A stretch of 64,000 bases of DNA from MGBC114079 sp964531385 (GTDB lineage Bacteria; Bacillota; Clostridia; Lachnospirales; CAG-274). The notes under the pieces were generated by a model, which was given only the letters and a program-made list of their open reading frames with translations, did no database searches and was not told the DNA's origin. Positions 36,716 to 46,149 of the stretch are shown piece by piece. The stretch is taken from assembly GCA_964531385.1 (NCBI GenBank), contig CAZHGC010000008.1:1-64000 (forward strand), in the 5' to 3' direction. How positions within the stretch are numbered: position 1 is the first letter of the stretch; each line of letters begins with the position of its first letter. The translations under genes and the position numbers were made by a program.

Positions 36716-37003
36716 TTAAGCGTCCTGACGAACGACCAAATAACGAAGAACATTTTCTTTAATACGCATACGGCTTTCAATTTCGTTAGGCGTATCGCTG
36801 TTAGAATCAAAAGTAATAAAGCTGTAGAAACCTTCGTTAACTTTTTGAATTTCGTAAGCAAGTCTGCGTTTACCCCAATCATCAACTTTTTCGATTGTAC
36901 CGCCAAATCTTTCGATCATTTCTTTGATACTTTCGAATTCAGCTTTTAAAGCCTCTTCGTCTAAGCTTGGTTTAAGAACAACAGCAAGTTCATATTTGTT
37001 CAT
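36716..37003 (-). CDS. rpsF: 30S ribosomal protein S6
   Basis: The product is 95 residues and pairs with S18. The start MNKYELAVVLKPSLDEEA and the block DDWGKRRLAYEIQKVNEGFY are diagnostic. I chose ATG 37003 because AAAGGAGGTG lies upstream; longer frames would read through the leader. The leader of about 78 bases contains the hairpin GCTCTCA/TGAGGGC (37053-37047 with 37037-37031). In other bacteria S6:S18 binds its own leader, so autoregulation is possible, but I cannot confirm the known motif here. Confidence 0.95.
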   Translation of the reverse strand: MNKYELAVVLKPSLDEEALKAEFESIKEMIERFGGTIEKVDDWGKRRLAYEIQKVNEGFYSFITFDSNSDTPNEIESRMRIKENVLRYLVVRQDA

Positions 37004-37087
37004 TATGTTACACCTCCTTTTGGACTTTAGGCCCTCAAACAAATCCTGAGAGCAAGGACGTTGGACAAACAATCCATACAATTAATT

Positions 37088-37116
37088 ATTATAACACACA
37101 AAAAAGGCTTTTGCAA
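37088..37116 (-). promoter_or_regulatory. rpsF operon promoter overlapping the upstream terminator
   Basis: On the minus strand TTGCAA (37116-37111) and TATAAT (37093-37088) are 17 bases apart, with TGT before the -10 giving an extended -10. The -35 lies in the loop and 3' arm of the terminator at 37103-37125. Confidence 0.75.
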
Positions 37117-37125
37117 GCCCTTTTT
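37103..37125 (-). terminator. Terminator of the GGDEF/EAL gene
   Basis: On the minus strand AAAGGGCTT pairs with AAGCCTTT, with one bulged base, and is followed by a T run. It starts about 22 bases after the stop. Confidence 0.8.
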
Positions 37126-37146
37126 GTGATTTTTATGAAATTAATT

Positions 37147-40100
37147 TTATCTTTTTGAAATCATTTCTTTAAATTCATCGATTTTGACAGGTTTTGAGAA
37201 ATAATAGCCTTGGGCAAGGTCACAACCTGCATCACGAAGGAAGTTTGCTTGTTTTTCTGTTTCAACGCCCTCACACAAAACGGTTATTTTCATTTTTTTT
37301 GCCATATCGATGACACTTGTTATAACGACTTCGTCATTTCCTTTGATTTCGTCATTGTCAAGAAATCCTTTATCCATTTTTAAAACATCAACAGGAAGTT
37401 TTTTTAGAAGATTTAGGGAAGAATATCCCGAACCGAAATCGTCCATTGACACTTTGAAGCCGATGTTTTTTAAAGTGTTCATAATGTAGATTGCTTTATC
37501 CGAATTTTGGAGAAAGACATTTTCTGTAAGTTCAAATTCTAACAATTCACGTGGAATTCGATATTTTGTTACGAGGTTTACAATTTTTTCGATGAAATTA
37601 TCTTTTTCGAGGTGAACCCTTGAAACATTTACGGAAATTGGAACAACTCTTTTTCCCTCGATAATTCTTCGGCTTAAAAATTTACAAACTTGTTCATATA
37701 CACAAAAATCGACATTTACAACAAAGCCATTTTTTTCAAAAATCGGAATGAAATCCATTGGCGGAATAATTCTTCCGTCTTTTTTTATCCAACGAACCAA
37801 CGCTTCGGCTCCGACAATTTTATTGTTGCCTTTAAGTTCAACTTTTGGTTGTAAAACGATGTTGAACTCGTTGTTTGTTAGAGCTTTTTCCATTGATGTT
37901 AAAATTTCCGCTTGTTTTTTGATTGTTTTTTCCATTTCGGAATCGAAGAATATACATTTTTCGGAAAAAACATTTTTTGCATATCGTCTTGCGATATTTG
38001 CGTTGTCAATTATTTTATTTACAGCTTCTATTTTATTTGAAAATTCTTCACGATTCATCATAACATAGACGCCCGATGTGATGTGGAAATTGATTTCATC
38101 GTATTTTTTTCGCTGTGCACTTATGAATTTTGAGTTGTAATCATCGATTACTTCGCCGATGTTTGCACTTGTTATGCTGTTGTCAAGCTTGATTAACGAA
38201 ATGAAATTATCTGAGAAAATTCGGCTTGTTACAACAAGGTTATATTTTCTTTTGCCTATATCGGAGGCGAAATTTTTTAGAATTTGGTCGCCCTCTTCAT
38301 AGCCATAGCGTTCATTTATAAATTTGAAATTGCTTATATCGGAATAGACAACAGCGTAAATTCCGGTTGGGTCACCTTTTAGAACTCTTGCAACTTCTTC
38401 TTTGAATTTGTCATATTTCATAACGCCTGTTACGGAGTCATATTTTGTTAATTTTTCGACAGTTGCCTGAGCTTCTTTGAAAGCTCGCATTTTGAGGAGG
38501 TATGCGGAAATTATTTTTCCAATCATTTTTAGAGATTTAACTTCTTCATGCCCCCAAACACGAACGTGGCAATCATCGAAACTTATTGAACCTCGGAAGT
38601 TTCCGCTTTCCATAATTGCAAAACGCAAAGTTGATTTTACATCGGCATCGATTGCTTCGGCGAAAGCGATGTTTTGCTCGAAGCCGGGATATTCGGAATA
38701 GATGAAAATTCCGTTTGAGTCATATTTTGAGAAAAGCTTTTCAATTTCTTCATAGGAAGAAATTAATCGCTCTTCGACAATTGGCAAAACGGATTTATCG
38801 TGCCACTGGTATGTTATATTTGTTTTTTCAAGGCTTGCATGGAGTTCTCTAATTACAATTCGGCTTAAATTGAAATAGTTGCCGACTTTGTTTAAAAGTA
38901 TGTTTACGGCACTGTCAACGTCTTTTGTGCTTTCCATAATATCGAATGCGAATTCGGATATTTCGTAATTGAACGCACGTTCTTCGTTGATTTCTTTTTT
39001 GTATACAAATTTTTCTTCTATATTGGATTCGAATTTTTTAATTTTATTTTCGAAAGGCTGAACATCTTCGGGCGAGAAGATATGGAATTCGTTTTTTCCG
39101 ATTGATTTTGATATATAGAGGGAATAATCGGCTTTTTCGAAAAGCTTTTCAAAATCTTCGTTTTTTGATGCCATTGCCGCCCCGATGCTTCCTGTTATGC
39201 GATTTAGGCTGTCTTCGCCGGAATAAGTTTCTTTGAAGACATTTTTAATTTTTGCAAGTTTGGTTATGAGCCAATCTTTTGACAAGGCTTTTTCTGTGAA
39301 TATTATGAATTCATCGCCACCGATTCTTCCGATTATGTCATCGGGGTCGAAAATTTCGCAAATTCCTTTGCTTATGTTTAACAAAACTTCATCGCAGAAA
39401 ATATGCCCCAAATTATTATTCAATTTTTCGAAATTGTCAAAATCGACAACGATAATTGCATAATTTTCGGAAGTTTGTTTTTTAATTCGTTCGTTAATTA
39501 GCGTTCTTGCATAATTTCCGTTGTAAAGCCCTGTTAGGTTGTCGAAATTTGCTCTATTTTCGATTATGTTTTCTTTTTTCTTTAATTCATCGATGTTTTG
39601 GCTTTTTCCGATTACTTTTAAAGGCTTGCCTTTTTTGTCATAGATTGTTTTTCCCCAGAGGGCAATCCATTCTTCGTTTTTATTAGGAACATTAACTTTT
39701 GATTCGAAATAAATTTCTTTTTCGCCACTTCTCAGTTTTTTGATAAACTCGGCACAATCTTCGATTTCGAAAAACGTTGGATTTGAGCGGTCGTAAATTT
39801 TATTTGAATAATCGCTTAAATATTTATTTATTTTTCCGCCGGTAATGTCGTAGATTGTGTCTGTATCGATTTCATATTCGAACAAGTAGGCACTTGCAAG
39901 AGACGCAATTGTGTAGAAACTTTCACGTTCTTTTTCGAGTTCTTTTTGAACTGCCTTTAAATCGGTTATATCGGACAAAACGCCCAAAAATCTTATGTCG
40001 TTTTTATCGTTTGTTTTAATAATTGAAGCGTTGATTTTTCGCCAATAGAGTTCGCCTGTTTTTCCTCGAACACGATATTCGCAACAAAACAGCCCGTTGC

Positions 40101-40356
40101 TGTTTAAGGCTTCTTTAATTTTTTCTTGAAAAACGCCCCAATCTTCGTCAAGAATAATTTTGCGATAGTTATACCCGTAGGTTTTGAAAAAGTCTTCATC
40201 GATGCAATTTGCCGTTTCATAGAAAAAGCTGTTTGCATTTTCAATTAAACATTCTTCCGGACCTGTGTATTTGAGTTCGACAATTCCGGCGGGAATAACT
40301 GCGGAATAAATTTCTCTTCCGGGGCTTTCATCATCATTTTTTAAATCATTTTCCAT
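37147..40356 (-). CDS. PAS-PAS-GGDEF-GAF-GGDEF(degenerate)-EAL c-di-GMP protein
   Basis: This is a large soluble signalling protein of 1069 residues. Two PAS domains (about 25-135 and 145-260) precede a diguanylate cyclase domain with intact GRIGGDEF near 345. A GAF-like region (about 465-630) follows, then a second GGDEF-type domain (about 640-800) whose signature has decayed to RIFSDNF. The C-terminus is an EAL phosphodiesterase (about 810-1065) with AEALVRW, SVNVSRVHL, ELTENVF and MDDFGSGYSSL, all of which look active. No RxxD inhibitory site precedes the first GGDEF. It could both make and break c-di-GMP. No membrane segment is seen. The gene is monocistronic. It would act on motility or surface traits. 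Confidence 0.92.
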   Translation of the reverse strand: MENDLKNDDESPGREIYSAVIPAGIVELKYTGPEECLIENANSFFYETANCIDEDFFKTYGYNYRKIILDEDWGVFQEKIKEALNSNGLFCCEYRVRGKTGELYWRKINASIIKTNDKNDIRFLGVLSDITDLKAVQKELEKERESFYTIASLASAYLFEYEIDTDTIYDITGGKINKYLSDYSNKIYDRSNPTFFEIEDCAEFIKKLRSGEKEIYFESKVNVPNKNEEWIALWGKTIYDKKGKPLKVIGKSQNIDELKKKENIIENRANFDNLTGLYNGNYARTLINERIKKQTSENYAIIVVDFDNFEKLNNNLGHIFCDEVLLNISKGICEIFDPDDIIGRIGGDEFIIFTEKALSKDWLITKLAKIKNVFKETYSGEDSLNRITGSIGAAMASKNEDFEKLFEKADYSLYISKSIGKNEFHIFSPEDVQPFENKIKKFESNIEEKFVYKKEINEERAFNYEISEFAFDIMESTKDVDSAVNILLNKVGNYFNLSRIVIRELHASLEKTNITYQWHDKSVLPIVEERLISSYEEIEKLFSKYDSNGIFIYSEYPGFEQNIAFAEAIDADVKSTLRFAIMESGNFRGSISFDDCHVRVWGHEEVKSLKMIGKIISAYLLKMRAFKEAQATVEKLTKYDSVTGVMKYDKFKEEVARVLKGDPTGIYAVVYSDISNFKFINERYGYEEGDQILKNFASDIGKRKYNLVVTSRIFSDNFISLIKLDNSITSANIGEVIDDYNSKFISAQRKKYDEINFHITSGVYVMMNREEFSNKIEAVNKIIDNANIARRYAKNVFSEKCIFFDSEMEKTIKKQAEILTSMEKALTNNEFNIVLQPKVELKGNNKIVGAEALVRWIKKDGRIIPPMDFIPIFEKNGFVVNVDFCVYEQVCKFLSRRIIEGKRVVPISVNVSRVHLEKDNFIEKIVNLVTKYRIPRELLEFELTENVFLQNSDKAIYIMNTLKNIGFKVSMDDFGSGYSSLNLLKKLPVDVLKMDKGFLDNDEIKGNDEVVITSVIDMAKKMKITVLCEGVETEKQANFLRDAGCDLAQGYYFSKPVKIDEFKEMISKR

Positions 40357-40997
40357 TCAAATTTCCCCTTCTCAAAATAGTACAATTAATCATTTAAAGC
40401 ATTTGAGATGTTTTAGATGATTTTTGTGTTATCGGTTTTTGTGTCTGCACGATGTGTTTGCAAGGAGAATTGGTGTGGTTTCTTGCAAATTTGGGATTTT
40501 CTACAATTTGAAGCTATTATTCCAGACACTTTAAATTACATATAATTATACACCCAAAAAATAAAAATAACAATGTTGAAAATTCCTATAATTTTTTAAA
40601 AAATTGCCGAAATTTTAAAGTCAAATTTCTTTTATAAGATAATATATGTTTTGTAAAAACAAATCAAAATGTATTAATTGCAAATTTAATATGAAAAAGA
40701 AACAAATTGTTCCTTGAAAAATGAGCGTGTAATAGTTGCAAATTAACAAAAGCAACACAAATATAATTATCGTCATTTTTACAAAACCCCATTTGCACAA
40801 TTTTGTGGTGTGAAAAAATCCTTGCTTATTTCGACTTTTTTATTGTTTAGATTACAAAATTAAACTGTTTTTTTGCGGAATTTTATACCACATTTTTTGA
40901 GTTTTATACCTGTATTATTGGTTTAAAAAAGCAACATTTTAAATTGATGAAGTGAATTTAGTTATTTTGCGTTTTGCAAAAAGTGTTAAAATTACTC

Positions 40998-41026
40998 TTG
41001 CTTAGCTATATTTTGCGTGTTAGAAT
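40998..41026 (+). promoter_or_regulatory. Candidate promoter of obgE-yhbY
   Basis: TTGCTT (40998-41003) and TAGAAT (41021-41026) are 17 bases apart, about 68 bases before obgE. The rest of the 737-base gap 40357-41093 is AT-rich with scattered T runs. I find no gene, riboswitch or strong hairpin in it, and the usual rplU-rpmA neighbours of obgE are absent. Confidence 0.5.
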
Positions 41027-41093
41027 ATTATTATTGAATTTGGAGAAATTAAATATTGTTTTGAAAATAAAACTAACATTAAGGAGCGAGGTT

Positions 41094-42374
41094 ATGTTTG
41101 TTGACAGAGTTAAGATACATATAAAAGGCGGAAACGGCGGAAACGGGGCTGTTTCGTTTTATAGAGCGAAATATATAACAAACGGCGGGCCGGACGGCGG
41201 AGACGGCGGTTCGGGCGGAGATATTGTTTTTGTTGCGGACGAGGGCATTAACACATTAATGGATTTTCGCTATAAAAGAATTTTTAAGGCACAGCCGGGC
41301 GGAGACGGAAGCAAAAGAAACTGCACCGGTGCAGACGGCGAAGATGTTGTTATAAAAGTTCCTGTTGGAACGGTAATTCGTGAGGCAGAGTCCGGAAAAA
41401 TTATGGCGGATATGACGAAAAACGGTGAACGCCGAGTTATTATAAAGGGTGGAAAAGGCGGAAAAGGCAACCAACATTTTGCAACTCCGACAAGGCAAGC
41501 ACCGAGATATTTCGAAAGAGGACGTTTATCTAAAGAATATGATGTTATTTTGGAATTGAAGCTTATTGCCGATGTTGGGCTTATTGGTTTTCCGAATGTT
41601 GGAAAATCGACAATTCTTTCAATGGTTACAAACGCAAACCCTAAAATTGCAAATTATCATTTTACAACGCTTTCTCCAAATTTGGGTGTTGTTCGAAGCA
41701 AATGGGGTTCGGATTTTGTTATGGCGGATATTCCCGGACTTATTGAGGGTGCAAGCGAGGGTGTTGGTCTTGGCCACGAATTTTTAAGACACGTTGAACG
41801 AACGAAAGTCTTTATTCACGTTGTTGATGCGGCGGCTCTTGAGGGGATTGACCCGATTGAGAACATTGAAAAGATAAACGAAGAGCTTAGAAAATATAAT
41901 GAAGAGCTTATAAAAAGGCCGACTGTTATTGCGGCAAACAAAATGGACATTCCGGAGGCTTCTGAGAATTTTGAAAAAATAAAAGCTACTTACGAGCCAA
42001 AAGGAATTAAAGTTTTTCCTATTTCAGCGGCGACAAACAGCGGGCTTGACGAACTTCTTGCGGAAGTTGGAAAGATTTTGAAAGATTATCCCGAAGACAT
42101 TGTTTTTGAGGAAGACTATGAGGAATATATTGAATATGACAAACCTGACAACGAGCCATTTACGATTGAAATGGTTGATGACGGATATTACATTGTTGAG
42201 GGTGTTGGTGTTGAAAAAATGATTGGCTATACAAACATTGACACAGAAAAGGGCTTTGCGTTCTTCCAAAAATATTTGAGGGACAAAGGAATAATTGACA
42301 AACTTGAAGAAGCCGGCATAAACGAGGGCGACACCGTAAAAATTTACGATTTGGAATTTGATTATTACAAATAA
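41094..42374 (+). CDS. obgE: Ribosome-assembly GTPase Obg
   Basis: The product has 426 residues. The Gly-rich Obg fold (1-158) contains VKIHIKGGNGGNGAVSFYR and DGGDGGSGGDIVF. The GTPase domain has GFPNVGKSTIL near 168, DIPGLIEGASEGVGLGHEF near 212 and NKMDIPE near 283. A C-terminal OCT domain (about 345-420) is present, as in Firmicutes Obg. Obg couples GTP/ppGpp levels to 50S assembly and, in Bacillus, to sporulation. ATG 41094 follows AAGGAGCGAGG; longer in-frame starts have no support. It is followed by yhbY after 20 bases. Confidence 0.96.
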   Translation: MFVDRVKIHIKGGNGGNGAVSFYRAKYITNGGPDGGDGGSGGDIVFVADEGINTLMDFRYKRIFKAQPGGDGSKRNCTGADGEDVVIKVPVGTVIREAESGKIMADMTKNGERRVIIKGGKGGKGNQHFATPTRQAPRYFERGRLSKEYDVILELKLIADVGLIGFPNVGKSTILSMVTNANPKIANYHFTTLSPNLGVVRSKWGSDFVMADIPGLIEGASEGVGLGHEFLRHVERTKVFIHVVDAAALEGIDPIENIEKINEELRKYNEELIKRPTVIAANKMDIPEASENFEKIKATYEPKGIKVFPISAATNSGLDELLAEVGKILKDYPEDIVFEEDYEEYIEYDKPDNEPFTIEMVDDGYYIVEGVGVEKMIGYTNIDTEKGFAFFQKYLRDKGIIDKLEEAGINEGDTVKIYDLEFDYYK

Positions 42375-42394
42375 TATACAAAGGAGAAATTTAT

Positions 42395-42688
42395 ATGACA
42401 AGCAAACAAAGAGCGTATTTGAGAAGCCTTGCAAGCAAACTTGAACCTATTTTTCAAGTTGGGAAAAACGGAGTTACTCCGGAAGTTGTCAACTCTGTTG
42501 ATGAGGCATTGGAAGCGAGAGAACTTATTAAAGGAACTGTTTTAAACAATTGTCTTGAAGATATTAACGATATTTGCACAACTATTGGAGAAAGAACCCG
42601 TTCGGAAGTTGTTCAAATTATTGGCAAAAAAATAGTGTTTTTCAGACCAAGCAAGAAAAAACCGACAATAGACATCGATAAGATTTAA
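42395..42688 (+). CDS. yhbY: YhbY-family RNA-binding protein
   Basis: This CRM-domain protein of 97 residues is associated with pre-50S ribosomes. The family pattern LTSKQRAYLRSLA appears as TSKQRAYLRSLASKLEPIFQVGKNG, split by the Leu-Glu-Pro turn, and the GxxG-like loop is near 27. It lies in an operon with obgE, an arrangement frequent in Clostridia, which fits a shared role in large-subunit assembly. AAGGAGA precedes the ATG, and a strong terminator follows. Confidence 0.93.
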   Translation: MTSKQRAYLRSLASKLEPIFQVGKNGVTPEVVNSVDEALEARELIKGTVLNNCLEDINDICTTIGERTRSEVVQIIGKKIVFFRPSKKKPTIDIDKI

Positions 42689-42720
42689 AAAGTTTTGAAA
42701 ATTTGGCGTTTAATAAAATT

Positions 42721-42775
42721 TATAGGCTTTTTTGAGTGCGGATTTTTTTCACACTCATAAGCCTATAATTTTTTA
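42721..42775 (+). terminator. Terminator of obgE-yhbY
   Basis: A long stem TATAGGCTT/AAGCCTATA (42721-42729 with 42759-42767) with inner GAGTG/CACTC is followed by a T run. Confidence 0.92.
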
Positions 42776-42860
42776 ACTGTTTTGGAGATTTTAAATTATT
42801 ATTTGTTCATAATTTATAATTTTTGTTTAATTTATTTTACACACAATTGCTTTTTTGTTA

Positions 42861-42889
42861 TTGAATATTTTTCTGTTTTGATATAAAAT
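42861..42889 (+). promoter_or_regulatory. Promoter of the nuclease-like/HhH gene
   Basis: TTGAAT (42861-42866) and TAAAAT (42884-42889) are 17 bases apart, about 150 bases before the start codon. Confidence 0.6.
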
Positions 42890-43039
42890 AGTATTGTATG
42901 AGATTTTGCAAAAATAAAATTGTTTGAGGTTTGGCACAGAAAACAAGCATATTTAATTTTTTGAAAAAGTTTTTGCAACGGAATTTTTTGTTGTTTGGGC
43001 TTTTTTGAATTTGCCAAACAAAGAAAGGAAGTGGCTGTT

Positions 43040-44716
43040 TTGAATAAAATTTTTTCTTTTGCGGTTTCGATTTGTATAACGCTATCTTTAATAATATCAT
43101 CTTCTTGCGTTTCTTTTGCTGCAAAAAACGTTATAATAAGAGGTTCTGCTTCGGCGAGTGTTATAAGAATTATTGACGGTGATGCGATTGAAGTTAGAAT
43201 GCTTCAAAGCAACGATACGGCATTGGTTAAGCTTATTGGGGTTGATGCTCAGGGCTATGACGGTGCGGTTGAATTTTTAACCGACTATCTTCTTGGACAA
43301 ACGGTTATTGTTTCTCCCGACAGCAACATAACCACACCTGTTGGAATTTGGAACAATATGTATGTTACGCTTAACGGCGAGAACGTTAACAAAATTTTGG
43401 TTGAAAAGGGATATGGCGTTACAAACCCGAGTTATATGCCGGCAAGCGAATATAATGAATATTTGACAGCACAACGTGTTGCCAAAGTTGGCAACATTGG
43501 AATTTGGGAAAACGGTGTTCGTGAGAACGGAACAACGAATACATATGGAAATATAACTTATACAGGCAAGCTTGCTTATAAAAACAAGCACATTGTCAAC
43601 ATAAACACTGCAACAGCCGAAATGCTTACTCAAAATTTGAACAATATTACGGGTGCGGTTGCAAATGCTATTGTTACATATCGTGAGAAAAATCCTTTTA
43701 ACACTGTTTCGGAAATTAAATTTGTTCAAGGTTTTTCGAAGGATCTTTATGATTCTAACAAACAGCTTTTAAGCGTTTGCACAAACGTTAATTATGCTGA
43801 TGAAGAAGAGCTTTTCAGCTTATGGAACATTGGCGAGGACGAAGTTGACAACATAATTTCTTACAGAAAGAAACACAGCAAGATAACAAGCATAAGCGAT
43901 TTGAAAAACGAAAAGCTTGTTGACGACAACACTTACAGAAAAGTTAAAGATTTTGTTTCAACTTATGACAAAGACGAAATTGATGTTACGGAAAACGACA
44001 AAGTTGTTAATGTTAATACTGCGAACAAAACCCAGCTTATTGCTGCAGGGCTTTCAACGAGAGATGCTGACAAAATTATTGAATATCGCAAAAACGGTTA
44101 TACATATAAAACTTTGGGTGAGCTTGCAAAAATTCCGGGAATTGGTTTGACTGAACAACAAGTTAACGAATTTGAAGACAATTTGAACGTTAAGACAGAT
44201 ATAAACAACGCAACCGATTATGAAATGAAGAGTGTTTTTGGAAATTCTGCAAACAAAATTATTCAAAAAAGAGGCTATTACTCTGCATCTGACGTTGCCG
44301 AATATTTGGATTATACAAAATATTCGGAGATTAAGAACGTTATTTACACAAGCGACGAAGCGGGCGAATATATAAACGTTAATACTGCGACAAATTCACA
44401 GCTTTCCGAATTTGGATTTTCTTCAACGGTTGCTCCGAAGCTTGCGGCTTCTCAAAATATGAAGAGTTCGTCTGACCTTCCTTGCGAACTGACAGAAAAT
44501 GATGCAAACGCTGCTTTATTTACAAACATAAACAAAGCAACCGTTAAAGAATTGAAATCATTAAATCACGGTATAACAGACGGAATTATAAACGAAATTA
44601 TAAGCTACAGAGAAGAACAGCCTTTTGGTACTATTGACGAAATGCAAAAATTCTTTAATGATAGAAACCATTTTGGTTTTTATAATTCTGTTAAAGAATA
44701 TTTGGTTGTAAGATAA
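43040..44716 (+). CDS. Secreted SNase-like protein with six helix-hairpin-helix repeats
   Basis: The product is about 558 residues. A signal peptide (about 1-26, ending SCVSFAA) is followed by a staphylococcal-nuclease-like domain (about 35-155): ASVIRIIDGDAIEVRML, VKLIGVDA and a Val-Asn-xxx-Leu-Val-xx-Gly-Tyr block. The first catalytic Arg is Lys, and the following Glu and second Arg are not evident, so nuclease activity is doubtful. About six ComEA-like HhH units follow, each starting with VNINTA, VNVNTA or DINNA-like and carrying an IISYR-type helix. ComEA repeats bind DNA, so an extracellular DNA-binding role is likely. Start: TTG 43040, 8 bases after GAAAGGAAG; a GTG at 43031 is the alternative. 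The DUF4380 gene follows after 22 bases. Confidence 0.82.
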   Translation: MNKIFSFAVSICITLSLIISSSCVSFAAKNVIIRGSASASVIRIIDGDAIEVRMLQSNDTALVKLIGVDAQGYDGAVEFLTDYLLGQTVIVSPDSNITTPVGIWNNMYVTLNGENVNKILVEKGYGVTNPSYMPASEYNEYLTAQRVAKVGNIGIWENGVRENGTTNTYGNITYTGKLAYKNKHIVNINTATAEMLTQNLNNITGAVANAIVTYREKNPFNTVSEIKFVQGFSKDLYDSNKQLLSVCTNVNYADEEELFSLWNIGEDEVDNIISYRKKHSKITSISDLKNEKLVDDNTYRKVKDFVSTYDKDEIDVTENDKVVNVNTANKTQLIAAGLSTRDADKIIEYRKNGYTYKTLGELAKIPGIGLTEQQVNEFEDNLNVKTDINNATDYEMKSVFGNSANKIIQKRGYYSASDVAEYLDYTKYSEIKNVIYTSDEAGEYINVNTATNSQLSEFGFSSTVAPKLAASQNMKSSSDLPCELTENDANAALFTNINKATVKELKSLNHGITDGIINEIISYREEQPFGTIDEMQKFFNDRNHFGFYNSVKEYLVVR

Positions 44717-44738
44717 TATTTCACAGGAGGATTTACAA

Positions 44739-45677
44739 ATGTCAAAAATTAAAATTTCTGAAGTAAAAGATGCGGTTTTTGGAAATTGCGTTAAAATTGA
44801 AAACGGTTTTGTTGAAGTTATGGTGACCATAGATTTTGGACCACGTGTAATTCATTGTTCCGTTTGCGGAAAAGAAAATATGTTTTATCAAGACAAAGAC
44901 AAAACATCTTTGGGCGAAGTTCAGGAATGTTATGGCGGAGATATAATTCGTTTATATGGCGGTCACAGAGTTTGGATAAGCCCAGAAGAAATGCCACGTT
45001 GCTATTATCCTGACAATGCTCCGGTTAAATATGAGAAAATTACAAACGGTGTTGTGTTTACGGCTCCGGTTGAAAAAATTAACTACATTCAGAAAAGCTT
45101 AACAATTACTATGTCTGAAGACGAGCCTGTTATTATGGTTGAAAACAACGTTAAAAACTGTGGTGTTTGGGACGTTGAGCTTGCTGTTTGGTCTATAACA
45201 CAAATGGATAAGGGCGGAATTGAAATAATTCCTCAAACAAAGCGTGAAACAGGGTATTTGCACAACAGAAGTTTTGTTTTATGGCCATATAGCGTTATGA
45301 ATGACGAACGTGTTTATTGGGGCAAAGATTTTATTTCTTTGAAACAGGACGAAAACGCAGATTGTGCTTTTAAAGTTGGTTTGAACAACGAAAACGGTTG
45401 GGGTGCTTATTTCAACAAAGGACAAGTTTTCTTTAAATTCTTTGACCCTGAAATTGGAGGAGAATTTTATCCTGACAACGGTTGTTGCTATGAAACATAT
45501 ACAAACGAAAAAATGCTTGAGGCTGAGTGCTTGAGCCAATTTGTAATTCTTAAACCGGGCGAAGATATTAGCCTTGACGAAGAATGGGAACTTTATGAAG
45601 AAACAAACGTTCCTTCAAGCAAAGACGAAAAGCAAATGGCTGAAATTTTGTCAAAATATGTTGATATTGAAGAATAA
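44739..45677 (+). CDS. DUF4380-like protein with galactose-mutarotase-like fold
   Basis: The product has 312 residues and is cytoplasmic. VTIDFGPRVIHCSVCGKENMF near 28-48, YGGHRVWISPE near 70 and ELAVWSITQMDKGGIEIIP near 145 match the beta-sandwich style of DUF4380 and aldose-1-epimerase relatives. The function is unknown; a carbohydrate-binding role is an inference from the fold. It lies directly after the secreted HhH gene, although no functional link is obvious. AGGAGG precedes the ATG and a hairpin terminator follows. Confidence 0.75.
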   Translation: MSKIKISEVKDAVFGNCVKIENGFVEVMVTIDFGPRVIHCSVCGKENMFYQDKDKTSLGEVQECYGGDIIRLYGGHRVWISPEEMPRCYYPDNAPVKYEKITNGVVFTAPVEKINYIQKSLTITMSEDEPVIMVENNVKNCGVWDVELAVWSITQMDKGGIEIIPQTKRETGYLHNRSFVLWPYSVMNDERVYWGKDFISLKQDENADCAFKVGLNNENGWGAYFNKGQVFFKFFDPEIGGEFYPDNGCCYETYTNEKMLEAECLSQFVILKPGEDISLDEEWELYEETNVPSSKDEKQMAEILSKYVDIEE

Positions 45678-45693
45678 TAAATTTGTGTTGGTG

Positions 45694-45740
45694 AGAGCTG
45701 TTGCCGAGGGTTGAAAGGGTTGCAACAGCTCTTAAATTTT
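45694..45740 (+). terminator. Terminator of the DUF4380 gene
   Basis: A perfect 11-bp inverted repeat AGAGCTGTTGC (45694-45704 with 45722-45732) is followed by a T-rich tail. Confidence 0.8.
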
Positions 45741-45760
45741 AAAAGCAAAGGAGGATAAAT

Positions 45761-46015
45761 ATGAGCAGTTATAAGCCAAAGGGAGTTTGCTCTCAGAAAA
45801 TAGATTTTGATGTTATTGACGGAAAGGTTTACAATGTGACTTTTTTGGGCGGTTGCAACGGAAATCTTCAAGGGATTGGCAAGCTTGTTGAGGGAATGTC
45901 GGTTTCGGAAGTTATTGACAGGCTGAACGGGATTAATTGCGGATTTAAGGGAACTTCATGTCCTGACCAGCTTGCAAAGGCTTTGGAAGAATATCAAAAT
46001 TCGAAAAATAATTAG
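45761..46015 (+). CDS. TSCPD-domain protein (TIGR03905 family)
   Basis: The product has 84 residues. It ends with the TSCPD motif (GTSCPDQLAKAL near 66) and contains FLGGCNGNLQGIGKLVEGM near 29-47 with three conserved Cys. The same module occurs at the C-terminus of some ribonucleotide reductases, and the free-standing form is common in Clostridia with unknown function, perhaps metal binding. AGGAGG precedes the ATG. The gene lies between two terminators and so is probably monocistronic. Confidence 0.9.
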   Translation: MSSYKPKGVCSQKIDFDVIDGKVYNVTFLGGCNGNLQGIGKLVEGMSVSEVIDRLNGINCGFKGTSCPDQLAKALEEYQNSKNN

Positions 46016-46108
46016 TTATGTCTGTTTTGCGGTTTTGTTTTTTTTGAGAAAGAAGAAACGAGGCTTGAGAGCGGACAGGTTTTGAAGATTTGATTTTTGG
46101 GAGAAAAA

Positions 46109-46140
46109 GGGGGTGTGAAATTTTCACACCCCCTTTTTTT
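46109..46140. terminator. Bidirectional terminator between TSCPD and yerC
   Basis: Arms GGGGGTGTGAA and TTCACACCCCC (46109-46133) are flanked by T on the plus side and A on the left. It can therefore end both converging transcripts. Confidence 0.9.
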
Positions 46141-46149
46141 AGACTGGAG

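Noticed and set aside
37004..37081. Known S6:S18 leader motif before rpsF
   Set aside because: A hairpin is present, but I could not find the characteristic CCG bulge, so I only note it under rpsF.
40357..41093. Search for a riboswitch or T-box in the 737-base gap before obgE
   Set aside because: No conserved riboswitch core or T-box sequence is visible, only AT-rich DNA.
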